A DNA stretch of 64,000 nucleotides from Pseudoalteromonas luteoviolacea NCIMB 1944 (lineage in GTDB: Bacteria > Pseudomonadota > Gammaproteobacteria > Enterobacterales > Alteromonadaceae). The stretch covers positions 38,454 to 102,453 of the forward strand of contig NZ_AUXS01000037.1 in NCBI RefSeq assembly GCF_001625565.1, given 5' to 3'. Below, one piece after another: positions 35,962-44,855 of the stretch. Each line of letters opens with the position of its first letter. Position 1 is the stretch's first letter. The notes beneath the pieces were generated by a model, which ran no database searches, was not told the DNA's origin, and saw nothing but the letters and a program-made list of their open reading frames with translations. A program made the position numbers and the translations under genes.

Positions 35962-36373
35962 ATCCTTGAAGGAACTCGGACAGAACCAACACTTTCTACA
36001 ATGCCACTAAGCGCATCCAAAAAAGTACATGTGTTTATTAAACTAGACCGTTTTATATTGAGCAGGCTTTAACTAAAATTTAAGCACAGCTCCCAGCATT
36101 CGCTACAACCGAATACACACCAAGCCATCTCGTTTTATCAGCACTGAACGACTCAACTCTTCTGCCACACGCGTACCAAATAAACTACCAACCATATCCT
36201 GTCATTGAGAGATGTAGCGAGTTAATTATTTTGATTGGCCTTATCGGGATAACGGTTTTGAGATTCGCGCTTACATTGAGATAAAATCGCGTTCTTTTAA
36301 CTTATTTACCATATTCACTCGTATTGGATCTTAATCTACATAAGCCGTCATGCCCTGCATTACTCTTGTACAA
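35962..36373. other. Intergenic region without recognisable gene
   Basis: This 412-nt stretch between two terminators has no open frame with a ribosome site and no repeat that I could see. Confidence 0.5.
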
Positions 36374-36400
36374 AAAAAGCAGCCACAAAGGCTGCTTTTT
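36374..36400 (-). terminator. Bidirectional terminator past the effector genes
   Basis: AAAAAGCAGCC pairs perfectly with GGCTGCTTTTT over a 5-nt loop. On the minus strand it lies just after a 20-codon ORF and 240 nt past the 936-aa effector candidate. Confidence 0.85.
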
Positions 36401-36427
36401 CAGGTTTTCTTGGCGATAAGAATATTC

Positions 36428-36490
36428 TTATGCAGCCAGTTTAGGGCCATCTCTGACCATAGTTGTGTGTTGCCAATTAAGTTTTGGCAT
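36428..36490 (-). CDS. Possible 20-aa peptide gene
   Basis: The minus strand encodes MPKLNWQHTTMVRDGPKLAA and stops at 36428. An AAAGGAAC ribosome site lies about 9-10 nt before the ATG, and a strong terminator follows 28 nt after the stop. This is the layout of a real short transcript, but the peptide is so small that chance is possible. It matches no peptide family known to me. Confidence 0.35.
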   Translation of the reverse strand: MPKLNWQHTTMVRDGPKLAA

Positions 36491-36640
36491 GGTTATTTGT
36501 TCCTTTAGCATGTCGTATCGATATAAGTAGATGCGCAATGACACCCACTCAAATCTAGAGAGCAACATAATAAACAAATAAGTGAATAGCTATTACAACG
36601 TATTACACACATTGAATAAACGACAATGGTAGCAATTGAA

Positions 36641-39451
36641 CTACATCAAAATGAGTCGCTCTTTTTCTATACTTTCTAAAAAGTCTTTTGCTGCTTCTTT
36701 ATTGTCCTCATTTTTAGACTTGTTCTGACGATAATCTGTGGCAATCTCTTCAAGTTTTGCGAGGATCACTCTACGTTCTAATATTGAGTGGGTTTTATGG
36801 TATTTCTCCAATTGCTCAGCGACTTGTGCCTTACTGGTACTAAACTCAAAAATCCAAATACTTTTGCGCTGAACCGCTTCATTCCACACTTTGGGTGTCC
36901 ATATATAAGTGCCACTAGTTGGCAGCTTATCTCTCTCCGCTTTGATTTTTTGATAGGTTTTTGCAAACTTAAGACGCTGCGGCATCAACTTGAGTAAGTT
37001 AGTGTATCTTTCACTCACATCTTCTTTTTGCAGTGGGCTCAAATGGCTATAAACTGTTTTCCTCGCAACTTCCGGTAGCTTTCTCTTCGCTTCATCTTCT
37101 GTGTATTCAATGTGGCTGTGGTCTTTCTCTAACTGATTGACCCACTTGTCAACAGAGAGTGTTTCTTTTGTTACCTTAACGGGTTCAGGTTTATCTTTAA
37201 CAAATTTGCCTTGTGAACGTTCAACGATGTAGCCTTTGCCATTTGGACTCCTTTTAATTGTACCATCTAGCGTATATTCACCTAGGGTCCAATCTCCTAT
37301 GGAGACAGATGCAATCTCTTTTTCAAATGTCAGCACTTTAGCCTTGATGGATGCTCCAACCTCAGCTTCCAGCGAGCCAGTTAAACTAAAGTCACCTTGC
37401 ATTGGCCAATCTTTATCAATTCCAAACTGCCCAAAGCTATCTCCACCTTGCCCGCGGGTGTATTTTAAACGACCCGACGTCAATATCTTGCCTTCAATAC
37501 CGCCGCGTATTTCGCCAAACAATCCACCTTGAACCTTTGCCAAATATGGAACGCCAACAAACGCCCCGGCTTCGATTCTGGCTTTAGCCTTTGCACTGGC
37601 AGAGGCTTCACCAAATACATTGAAGAGCATTTGAGTTTCGGTGTTATCTTCTTCCTTGTTTTGAATCCTAGCACCAATTCCAGCAGCGAAATCAAAACCT
37701 CCTGTGATATCTACACCGACTCCGGCGACGCCTGCACCAACCGGAAAGTCTAATGAAAATGCAGGAAAACTAATGCCCTTCTTCCACTCTCCCGATATTC
37801 CACCTTCGCGTTTTTCGTTATCGTAGTAAGCTTCTAGTCCTAAAATGCGTGCTCTAAGTAACTGTAAACCATTATTCTCATCTTTTTCATAAGTGAACTT
37901 TCCACCTTCAAACTTGAGTGAGTTCAGCCCTTGGTGCACTTTTAATTGTTTAAGTTCAAATACTTTTCCAAAATCAAAATTGCCAGAGAAAAAGTCTGAT
38001 TCAACAATGGCCTTTTTGTTTAAAACCTTAGAGTTGTCGTGTTCAAGGTCCATATAAGCATTTTCAGCTTCAATAGCATCTTTAGTAAACTTAGCCTTGG
38101 TCATTGCCAGTGTCATAGTTGTATGCTTACTGACTGGGATCTCAACATCTGCTTGCTCAATCTCACCACCTAGCTGCTCGTCGTGATACATCACTTTTGC
38201 TTGGCTAATCGACGCCTTAACGCCCCCAGGTAAACCATGTAAAGAGGCATCAGTACTGACCTCAAATTCTGGTGCGGCGTCTTTTGCAATGTCAACTTCA
38301 CCACTAGGATTACTAATTGATAGGAAATTAGGGATCACTTCAAAAGTATCTGACGAAGCAATTTTTGTTCTGCCCGATTTGAATCTACCAGCTGTGTCAA
38401 GTTTTAGGTCAAACTCTCCATCCAGCTTTTTTTTGTCCCACAAAGGAACATGTGCATCACCGGCAAAATGCACTTCTTTTTGCTGCTTGTTGTAATCCAA
38501 TGACATTAAGTCTGAATACACTCGCTTATCAGCAATATCGAGACCAACAATGCTGGCCTTAAAACGAGATAAGCCTTCTTCATTTATCACCAATTCATCA
38601 CCTAACACCTGATGCGCTGCGATAAAGCCACTAAAACCAACCCCCTGCTGACTGGCAAACACAGGTTTAACAGACACTTCCCAGCCACTGCCAAAGGGGA
38701 GTTTAATATCTACGTCCCCACCAAATTGTTGGCCGAGCAAGTTTACTTTTGCCACGCCAGTACCATGTAGCCCCGCTCTTTTTGGCTTACTTACTCCGTC
38801 TTCCCAATCCATCAGCTCCGGTTGATTTATACCCAGTGACACAAATTTATTATCAACGATATTGGGCGACGACTGCTCCTCTTCATCTGTCGACTGAGCA
38901 GGATCAGCATCTTCATCCGTTTCAGAGACCCCAATTAAACGGGCAACGCGGCTCGCAAGTTTGTCTTGAATGTACTGCACCCAAGCTTGCAAGTCTGCAA
39001 CTAATGCGCGCAATGCTCCATGAGCATCGCTTCCTTTTTTAAGCCATTGATAAATATAGGGCTCATCAATATCACCCCACGCGGTAGCGATCCAGCCACC
39101 ATTGTAAAACTTATTGGCCGCCCACAGCCAAATTTTCCCCACAGCCCACAGTACTGCAGACACAACACCTGGTGGTACTTTTGCTAGCATCAGCAAGGCC
39201 TGAGAAATGGCCGTTACCCATGGATTTAAGGACTTTAATGACGTAACCGCATAATTGAAAACACTTGAGATGATCAGTTTAGCTGTGGCATCTCCTTTGA
39301 AATGGTCCCAAACTACTTGGGAAGCATAACGCTTGGCGACATCGACACCTGATGACAGCAAATCGACGTTCACTGAGTCTGAGTTGAGTGCATTACTTAC
39401 CGACGACGCTGTGCGCGTTGGATAAGTAGCTAACTCTTCTTTTTGAAGCAT
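36641..39451 (-). CDS. Large eCIS effector candidate, Mif1-like by position
   Basis: The 936-aa protein starts at an ATG with AAAGGAAA 9 nt upstream, and has no signal peptide. Residues about 60-125 contain hydrophobic helices (NPWVTAISQALLMLAKVPPG, VVSAVLWAVGKIWLWAANKF). From about 215 to 700 it is beta-rich with repeated amphipathic strands (GEFDLKLDTAGRFKSGRTKI, EIEQADVEIPVSKHTTMTLAM) and glycine-rich segments (GAGVAGVGVDITGGFDFAAGIGARI). The last 170 residues are basic and helical. It lies 124 nt after the Pne1-like gene. In P. luteoviolacea the metamorphosis effector Mif1 is encoded next to Pne1 and is of similar size. I infer the match from position and size, not from an alignment. Confidence 0.55.
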   Translation of the reverse strand: MLQKEELATYPTRTASSVSNALNSDSVNVDLLSSGVDVAKRYASQVVWDHFKGDATAKLIISSVFNYAVTSLKSLNPWVTAISQALLMLAKVPPGVVSAVLWAVGKIWLWAANKFYNGGWIATAWGDIDEPYIYQWLKKGSDAHGALRALVADLQAWVQYIQDKLASRVARLIGVSETDEDADPAQSTDEEEQSSPNIVDNKFVSLGINQPELMDWEDGVSKPKRAGLHGTGVAKVNLLGQQFGGDVDIKLPFGSGWEVSVKPVFASQQGVGFSGFIAAHQVLGDELVINEEGLSRFKASIVGLDIADKRVYSDLMSLDYNKQQKEVHFAGDAHVPLWDKKKLDGEFDLKLDTAGRFKSGRTKIASSDTFEVIPNFLSISNPSGEVDIAKDAAPEFEVSTDASLHGLPGGVKASISQAKVMYHDEQLGGEIEQADVEIPVSKHTTMTLAMTKAKFTKDAIEAENAYMDLEHDNSKVLNKKAIVESDFFSGNFDFGKVFELKQLKVHQGLNSLKFEGGKFTYEKDENNGLQLLRARILGLEAYYDNEKREGGISGEWKKGISFPAFSLDFPVGAGVAGVGVDITGGFDFAAGIGARIQNKEEDNTETQMLFNVFGEASASAKAKARIEAGAFVGVPYLAKVQGGLFGEIRGGIEGKILTSGRLKYTRGQGGDSFGQFGIDKDWPMQGDFSLTGSLEAEVGASIKAKVLTFEKEIASVSIGDWTLGEYTLDGTIKRSPNGKGYIVERSQGKFVKDKPEPVKVTKETLSVDKWVNQLEKDHSHIEYTEDEAKRKLPEVARKTVYSHLSPLQKEDVSERYTNLLKLMPQRLKFAKTYQKIKAERDKLPTSGTYIWTPKVWNEAVQRKSIWIFEFSTSKAQVAEQLEKYHKTHSILERRVILAKLEEIATDYRQNKSKNEDNKEAAKDFLESIEKERLILM

Positions 39452-39575
39452 GTAGATGATTTCCTTTTGTTGCTTGTATTGAAATGAATAATTGGGAGAA
39501 TTGCTGGGAGCTTACAAGCTGCAAACTCTGCTGAGAGAGATAAAAATATATGCCCTTGGCGAGTTAAATATACAG

Positions 39576-41066
39576 TTAGCCTTTTAAAGCGGCTTTCAAA
39601 GCATCAATGCGAGTCTGATCCCAGGTCCAAAACTTGCTATTCTTTTGCTTGTCAGTCCAATCTTTGTAGTCTTTATCACGAATGTGTTTGTCGTCGCTCT
39701 GAGATAAACCTAGCGGCTTAGTCAACCCTTTTTTGGTTGTCCAAGGTCTCATATACGCCTTACTATCGACCTTATTGTCTTTACTTTTGACAGCTTTGTT
39801 TGCAAACGCTTTTAAAGTTGCAACATCTCCCGTTGAGGCATGTTTTGTTTTGTATTCAGATGTGATGGTCACTGAAAATGACCCTTCGGGATGGTAACTA
39901 CTGGCAGCATCCGTACTGGTGTCACTCAATACTTTTACAGAACACACAAAATTTGCTTTTGGCGCAGCACCACTTTTGTATCCGGGGGCGGTTTCTTTTT
40001 GATGGGGTGCAGGTACTGTAGGTACCACTTCAACTTTATATTCAACGATGTAGCCCGCTTCAACTAGATTTTTTACGTGGGACTCTACGCGTGAGTGGTG
40101 CTCTTTATTTGCCGATCCTGTGATCGGGTATAGGTTAAACTTCAGCGCTGAGCCCCCCAAATTGTCATTAAGTAAATGGCCTCGGATCCATCCCTTTTCA
40201 TTGGCGTTATTTCCATTATTGTTATAAACCAATACATTTTTCATCAAATCACTTTGATCAGCATTGACCTCAGCCGACTCACCTCGCGGCGCCAAGCGGG
40301 ATAAACGGGCTTCAACCTTGTCACCTACAATTGTATTGATGGTGACATCACCACCAGTGGCATTTTTATACTTAAAGTCTTTGGCTGAATAAAATTTTAT
40401 TTTTGTGTCATTGATGGAATCAGTACCACTTGTTTCACGGATCCGCTCTTCACTACCTCCTGCGGGGATGGTAATATTCCATGCCGGGTTAATTGAAAAC
40501 GAAGTCCCCACCTGATATTGATTGTATTGATATGCAAAGTTCTGTATCAAGTTGACGCCGGGCATTTCGCTATACGCTAACTCATTGATTGCACGAAAAG
40601 CCATATCAATATTCTGGCTTTCTGGAATAAGCAGTTTGTAGATATGGCTTAACCGCGCACCTACTACATGGTAGTAAAGCTGCGCAACATCCTGAACTTG
40701 CTCAGGGTCTAATAAGACATCAAAATAACTACTGGCTATAACCTCGATCGCTTCCTCAACTTGCTCGGTGCTAGTCAAGTCGTCCGTGTACTGGTCTAAA
40801 ATCGGTATAAAACTATCATATTCGTCCTTTGAGATGGACTCACCGTAGTCTAAATCATCAAGAAAAATTGTCTCAATGTCTTCGTCTTGAACACTCATAT
40901 CTGAACTTTGCCTCGAAATCGCATGTTTAGGGCCTCGAATAGGGCTGCGATCCCGCGAACGCGACGACTCTTCGTCCAATTGGTGTCTTCGCTGTCGAAA
41001 TGCTTTGTCTCTTTGTTGCTGTTTTTGCCTATCAGGCAGGTATGAGGAGTCCATATCTGACATCAT
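39576..41066 (-). CDS. pne1: Pne1-like nuclease effector of the contractile injection system
   Basis: The start is taken at 41066 (496 aa, MMSDMDSSYLPDRQ) behind an AAGG motif; the open frame reaches 24 codons further. There is no signal peptide. The first 75 residues are charged and disordered (KQQQRDKAFRQRRHQ, RSRDRSPIRG), as in cargo loaded into eCIS tubes. A helical middle part follows. The C-terminal half holds a DNA/RNA non-specific endonuclease-like motif at about residues 290-320: GWIRGHLLNDNLGG then FNLYPITGSANKEHHSRVE, with the RGH histidine and the Asn of GSAN. This layout is that of Pne1, the P. luteoviolacea MAC effector that kills eukaryotic cells. Confidence 0.75.
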   Translation of the reverse strand: MMSDMDSSYLPDRQKQQQRDKAFRQRRHQLDEESSRSRDRSPIRGPKHAISRQSSDMSVQDEDIETIFLDDLDYGESISKDEYDSFIPILDQYTDDLTSTEQVEEAIEVIASSYFDVLLDPEQVQDVAQLYYHVVGARLSHIYKLLIPESQNIDMAFRAINELAYSEMPGVNLIQNFAYQYNQYQVGTSFSINPAWNITIPAGGSEERIRETSGTDSINDTKIKFYSAKDFKYKNATGGDVTINTIVGDKVEARLSRLAPRGESAEVNADQSDLMKNVLVYNNNGNNANEKGWIRGHLLNDNLGGSALKFNLYPITGSANKEHHSRVESHVKNLVEAGYIVEYKVEVVPTVPAPHQKETAPGYKSGAAPKANFVCSVKVLSDTSTDAASSYHPEGSFSVTITSEYKTKHASTGDVATLKAFANKAVKSKDNKVDSKAYMRPWTTKKGLTKPLGLSQSDDKHIRDKDYKDWTDKQKNSKFWTWDQTRIDALKAALKG

Positions 41067-41448
41067 AATGCGTCGCCTTATTGTGAAATTAATTTGTGTT
41101 TGGATGGTGTTATACGAAGTAAGTTTGAAAAGACCCATTCTAGATAGAAAACATCAAGGCCTATCGTAAAAGCTGACTAGTATTGAAATTTTGAATGCAA
41201 TGGTTGAACAAAAACATTTTGCTACAGAGTTGCGTTGGGCCCTGTAGCAAAATGCGTATGAGACTCTCAGTAATTACAGCTGACACAAATTAGTGCACTA
41301 TTGGCCTGTTTACTAGGTAACGCATTTATATATTTGACAAATTAGTTCATTACACATTCTGGCTGCACAATGAGTATGTCAATTCAGACCATGCAAAACA
41401 GGCTGAAGGCAACTAGACTTATCATTAATCAGGCTTGGCAGAGCATGC
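41067..41448. promoter_or_regulatory. Divergent leader region of the effector genes
   Basis: This 382-nt region separates the effector genes from the plus-strand solute-binding gene. It contains a long inverted repeat (41215-41254, listed separately). No ops-like element is seen here, unlike the leaders of the two structural blocks. Confidence 0.5.
41215..41254 (-). terminator. 13-bp inverted repeat with T-run upstream of the nuclease effector
   Basis: CATTTTGCTACAG (41215-41227) and CTGTAGCAAAATG (41242-41254) are perfectly complementary with a 14-nt loop. On the minus strand the stem is followed by TTTTTG, a terminator shape. It lies about 150 nt before the effector start, so it ends incoming minus-strand transcription, acts as an attenuator, or serves as an operator. 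Confidence 0.6.
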
Positions 41449-42156
41449 ATGTTGCGAATCTTTAGTTCTTCTTTCATCTCTGGTGCTCTGTTTTTTTGTA
41501 TCACCATAGGTGCTCAGGAAAAATCACTATCTGTATATACCGAACACTTTGCCCCATATACTATAGTGGAAGAAGGTAAAAGGCTTTCTGGTAGTGCCGT
41601 TTCTCAAGTCAACCTAGCACTTACACTGGCTGGTATTGATACCGATATCGAGGTTGCCCCTTGGGCACGTGCCTACGATATGGCTTTGAGCCAACCCAAT
41701 GTGCTGCTCTTTTCTATGGCAAAAACGCACCAACGAACTCCCTTGTTTCACTGGCTTTTTAGAGTCACTACCTTAAAGTACGACTTTTATTCTCTGCGCA
41801 GTGGCAAGGTCAAAATAGCGAGTATCGAGGAAGCCCTTACTTATACAACTGTCGCAATCCGGGGCAGCTATGAAGAAAGCAAGCTCCTAAGTTTGGGTTT
41901 TACGGAAACTGATAACCTTGTACTCGTTGCCGATATGGACAAAGCCTGGCAAATGCTCAACAAAGGCAGGGTACACACTATGTTTGCATCTCATATCCCC
42001 GACAGAGTCGCGGCAAAACATACCACTCAATATATACGTCATCAGGCCATAGACGACAGCCAAGGGCTTTACGTTGTAGCGAGCTTGTCAACCGAGAAGC
42101 ATTTTCTTGAAGCGCTTAAGCAGGCCTTTGAGCAATTGGAAACAATTCCCCCTTAG
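41449..42156 (+). CDS. Periplasmic solute-binding protein, SBP_bac_3-like
   Basis: The 235-aa protein has a signal peptide (MLRIFSSSFISGALFFCITIGAQ). Family features include LSVYTEHFAPYTIVEEGKRLSGSAVSQVNLAL near the start, APWARAYDMALSQPNVLLFSMAKTHQR, and VAIRGSYEESKLLSLGF. These resemble the amino-acid-binding type proteins that stand alone in Alteromonadales, with no ABC permease or ATPase next to them. It precedes the TonB-dependent receptor by 179 nt on the same strand. Confidence 0.75.
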   Translation: MLRIFSSSFISGALFFCITIGAQEKSLSVYTEHFAPYTIVEEGKRLSGSAVSQVNLALTLAGIDTDIEVAPWARAYDMALSQPNVLLFSMAKTHQRTPLFHWLFRVTTLKYDFYSLRSGKVKIASIEEALTYTTVAIRGSYEESKLLSLGFTETDNLVLVADMDKAWQMLNKGRVHTMFASHIPDRVAAKHTTQYIRHQAIDDSQGLYVVASLSTEKHFLEALKQAFEQLETIPP

Positions 42157-42335
42157 TTTGTGATTCCCCCCACTTTCCAATCCTGAGCTCTCTTATCATA
42201 AAACCTTGACAAACAAGCGGTATAGCCTACCCTCCAAAGATATAGATAAGACCCTCACTGACTATAAAGGATCATCGTATTGATTGTGCGATACAATCAT
42301 TGATCCGCCGCAGTTTGAAGGGTTAAGGCGAGAGC

Positions 42336-44699
42336 ATGACTCAAAAACACCACCACAAAAACCTGATAGCCCTGATGTGCTCCGCCGCCCTACTCGCCAG
42401 CTCAGCAACTTATGCGCAAAATGAGCAACCCGGCGCACTGATGGATCTCAGTCTGGAGGACTTGCTCAACCTAACCGTGTCATCTGCTTCAGGTATTGAA
42501 GAAACACTGCGTGATGCCCCTGCCGCCATGGTGATCATTACAGCCAAAGATATCGAACAACGTGGTTACACCAGTATTGATGAGGTCATCCTAGACTTAC
42601 CTGGGTTTGACAGCACTGTCACCAACGGTAATGGCGGCGTGATCACCTATCAGCGCGGCTATCGAACGCCTCTCACGCAACGCACACTGATGCTGGTCAA
42701 TGGCATAGTAGATAACCATTTGTGGTATCACGAAGCCACCCTGTCAAAAAACTATCCGCTGTCAAACATTGAGCGGATAGAAGTACTCTATGGCCCGGTT
42801 GGTGCAGTTTACGGACCCAATGCATTTTTAGGTATCATCAACTTAGTTACGTCTAATGCCGAAGACAGGTATAAAAATGATGACTTTTTTACCGTGAATG
42901 TTCAGTCAGGCAGTTATGATACCCAGAGCGTTGATTTAGCCGCAGGTGGCAACCACAAAAAGCTGACCTATAACCTGTCCGCAAAATACTACTCCAGTGA
43001 TGAAGCGGATATTGATGACTTGGCACCTTGGGGGTTTGTGAGTAACGAGCTTTTGAGCAACCGAGATATCTGGGGACCGGTGATCTACGACACCGCTCTG
43101 TCTGCTAACTGCGACGCTGATGGCTGTCCCCACAGCTCTAAATACAACGACTTTGGCAGCTACCACGATCCACAGAGGGAATGGGGAATTCTAGCCGATG
43201 TGAAATTTAAAAACCTGACTTTTGGAATTATTGAATGGGACATGCGTCACGGCTGGGGCCCACAATACCCGCACGACAGAGCCCAACCAGCGGCTCAGTG
43301 GTATCGTACCTCTGAACAGTATTACTTACGTCATGTCGGGTCGTTAAAAGACAAAGTGAAGGTAGACACCATGCTGCTCAGCAGAAAAAGTAATAATGGT
43401 GGCTACTGGGTTGAGTCCTTCCCGGGATCAACCGCACTAACTGGTCCTGAAGTTGTCTCAACACTGACTATTTCGCACTGGCGGACCAGCAACAAAAGCT
43501 GGTTGTTCAAACAAGATTACGAGTTCGACTACAGCGAACAGTTAAAAATAAGCGGCGGCATTAAATTTGAAGACAAAGAGCTGACCAAAGCATATGATGC
43601 CTGTGGCTATTTTCCCGAGACCTTCTGCTCATCAGATACGCCCGAAACTGCAGGTGATGGCGTTGCACTCAACACAGACAGTACCATTAACATTCAGCCT
43701 GATACATTAAGCCAGATGCCGGATGAAAACTTAGCCAGTTTGACAGACAGAGGGGCCTACATTCAAGCGATCTGGAATATTAATGACTGGCGTATTAATG
43801 CAGGGCTGAGACATGACAAAAACAGCCTGTATGGCAGCACTACCAATCCCAGAGCGTCAGCCATTTATTTTCTCTCTCACCAATCCACTATCAAGCTACT
43901 TTACGGCACGGCTTTTCAGGAACCTGCCCCAATACAACTGTGGGGAGGCTGGAGCGGCCGCTCTGCAAATCCAAATCTGAAACCCGAAAAAGCAAAGAAC
44001 TTTGAAGTCATCTATATGTACCAGCAGGACAACTGGCTGCACGACCTGTCGCTGTTTACTGCCAGATACGATGATGTCATTAAAGAAGAGGCAGAAAATG
44101 CCGGAAAGCGCAGCACCTATGGGTTGGAATATCGCGGCAAGTTTGAGTTTAGTAACTTCATAACAGACGCTGCGAATATCACCGGATATCTCTACTATAC
44201 CTACACCAAGTCAAAAAGTAGCGTAAGTTACGACCATGATCTCGGTGTTTGGGTTGGTGAAGGGATCGAGAATTGCAGTCAAATAGCGCAAGAACATAGC
44301 TTGTCTTATGATCCATGCAGTAACCTAGATGCAGAGCTTGGCGATATTTCCCCACATAAAATTAATGTAGGTATTAATGTGCCAGTCAGTGACGAGCTCA
44401 ACGTAAATGTAAAAGCCAACTGGGTAGCCAGCAAGCCACTGTATTTAAGAAACGCGCTACGCGCAAAGCAAAGAGAGAATGACGCCTACTTAACCGTGGA
44501 TGCCAATATCTCTTACCAATTCGAGTCCTTCTCGGTGGCATTAAAGGTGAAGAACCTCTTCGATGAAATCTATTACCATTCTGGCGCAGAAGCCGCAGCC
44601 AGCGGTGACGATTTTGAACAGCGTTCACAAGGCTGGGCAAACTCTCTGATCCCACAGCCAAAACGCAGCTTTATGCTGACGCTAAGCATGCAGTTTTAG
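42336..44699 (+). CDS. TonB-dependent outer-membrane receptor
   Basis: The 787-aa protein has a signal peptide (NLIALMCSAALLASSATYAQ) and a plug domain: DLLNLTVSSASGIEETLRDAPAAMVIITAKDIEQRGY, then ERIEVLYGPVGAVYGPNAFLGIINLVT. A 22-strand-type barrel follows, with GTAFQEP..IQLWG and a C-terminal FMLTLSMQF ending in Phe. These receptors import siderophores, vitamins or other ligands with TonB energy. The ligand is unknown. The pair of plus-strand genes interrupts the minus-strand eCIS region. Confidence 0.92.
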   Translation: MTQKHHHKNLIALMCSAALLASSATYAQNEQPGALMDLSLEDLLNLTVSSASGIEETLRDAPAAMVIITAKDIEQRGYTSIDEVILDLPGFDSTVTNGNGGVITYQRGYRTPLTQRTLMLVNGIVDNHLWYHEATLSKNYPLSNIERIEVLYGPVGAVYGPNAFLGIINLVTSNAEDRYKNDDFFTVNVQSGSYDTQSVDLAAGGNHKKLTYNLSAKYYSSDEADIDDLAPWGFVSNELLSNRDIWGPVIYDTALSANCDADGCPHSSKYNDFGSYHDPQREWGILADVKFKNLTFGIIEWDMRHGWGPQYPHDRAQPAAQWYRTSEQYYLRHVGSLKDKVKVDTMLLSRKSNNGGYWVESFPGSTALTGPEVVSTLTISHWRTSNKSWLFKQDYEFDYSEQLKISGGIKFEDKELTKAYDACGYFPETFCSSDTPETAGDGVALNTDSTINIQPDTLSQMPDENLASLTDRGAYIQAIWNINDWRINAGLRHDKNSLYGSTTNPRASAIYFLSHQSTIKLLYGTAFQEPAPIQLWGGWSGRSANPNLKPEKAKNFEVIYMYQQDNWLHDLSLFTARYDDVIKEEAENAGKRSTYGLEYRGKFEFSNFITDAANITGYLYYTYTKSKSSVSYDHDLGVWVGEGIENCSQIAQEHSLSYDPCSNLDAELGDISPHKINVGINVPVSDELNVNVKANWVASKPLYLRNALRAKQRENDAYLTVDANISYQFESFSVALKVKNLFDEIYYHSGAEAAASGDDFEQRSQGWANSLIPQPKRSFMLTLSMQF

Positions 44700-44855
44700 T
44701 TGAGTTTATATTACTAAACAGCTCACACATAAAGCCGGATTTTGTGACGTTTGAGTCAAATTGCAATATTGCCACACTGTTTCAATGCTGGACTGCAGAT
44801 AGACCTACTTTTAAGTTGGCTCGGAATCATTGAAATTTGGTATTTGTTTGGATTT

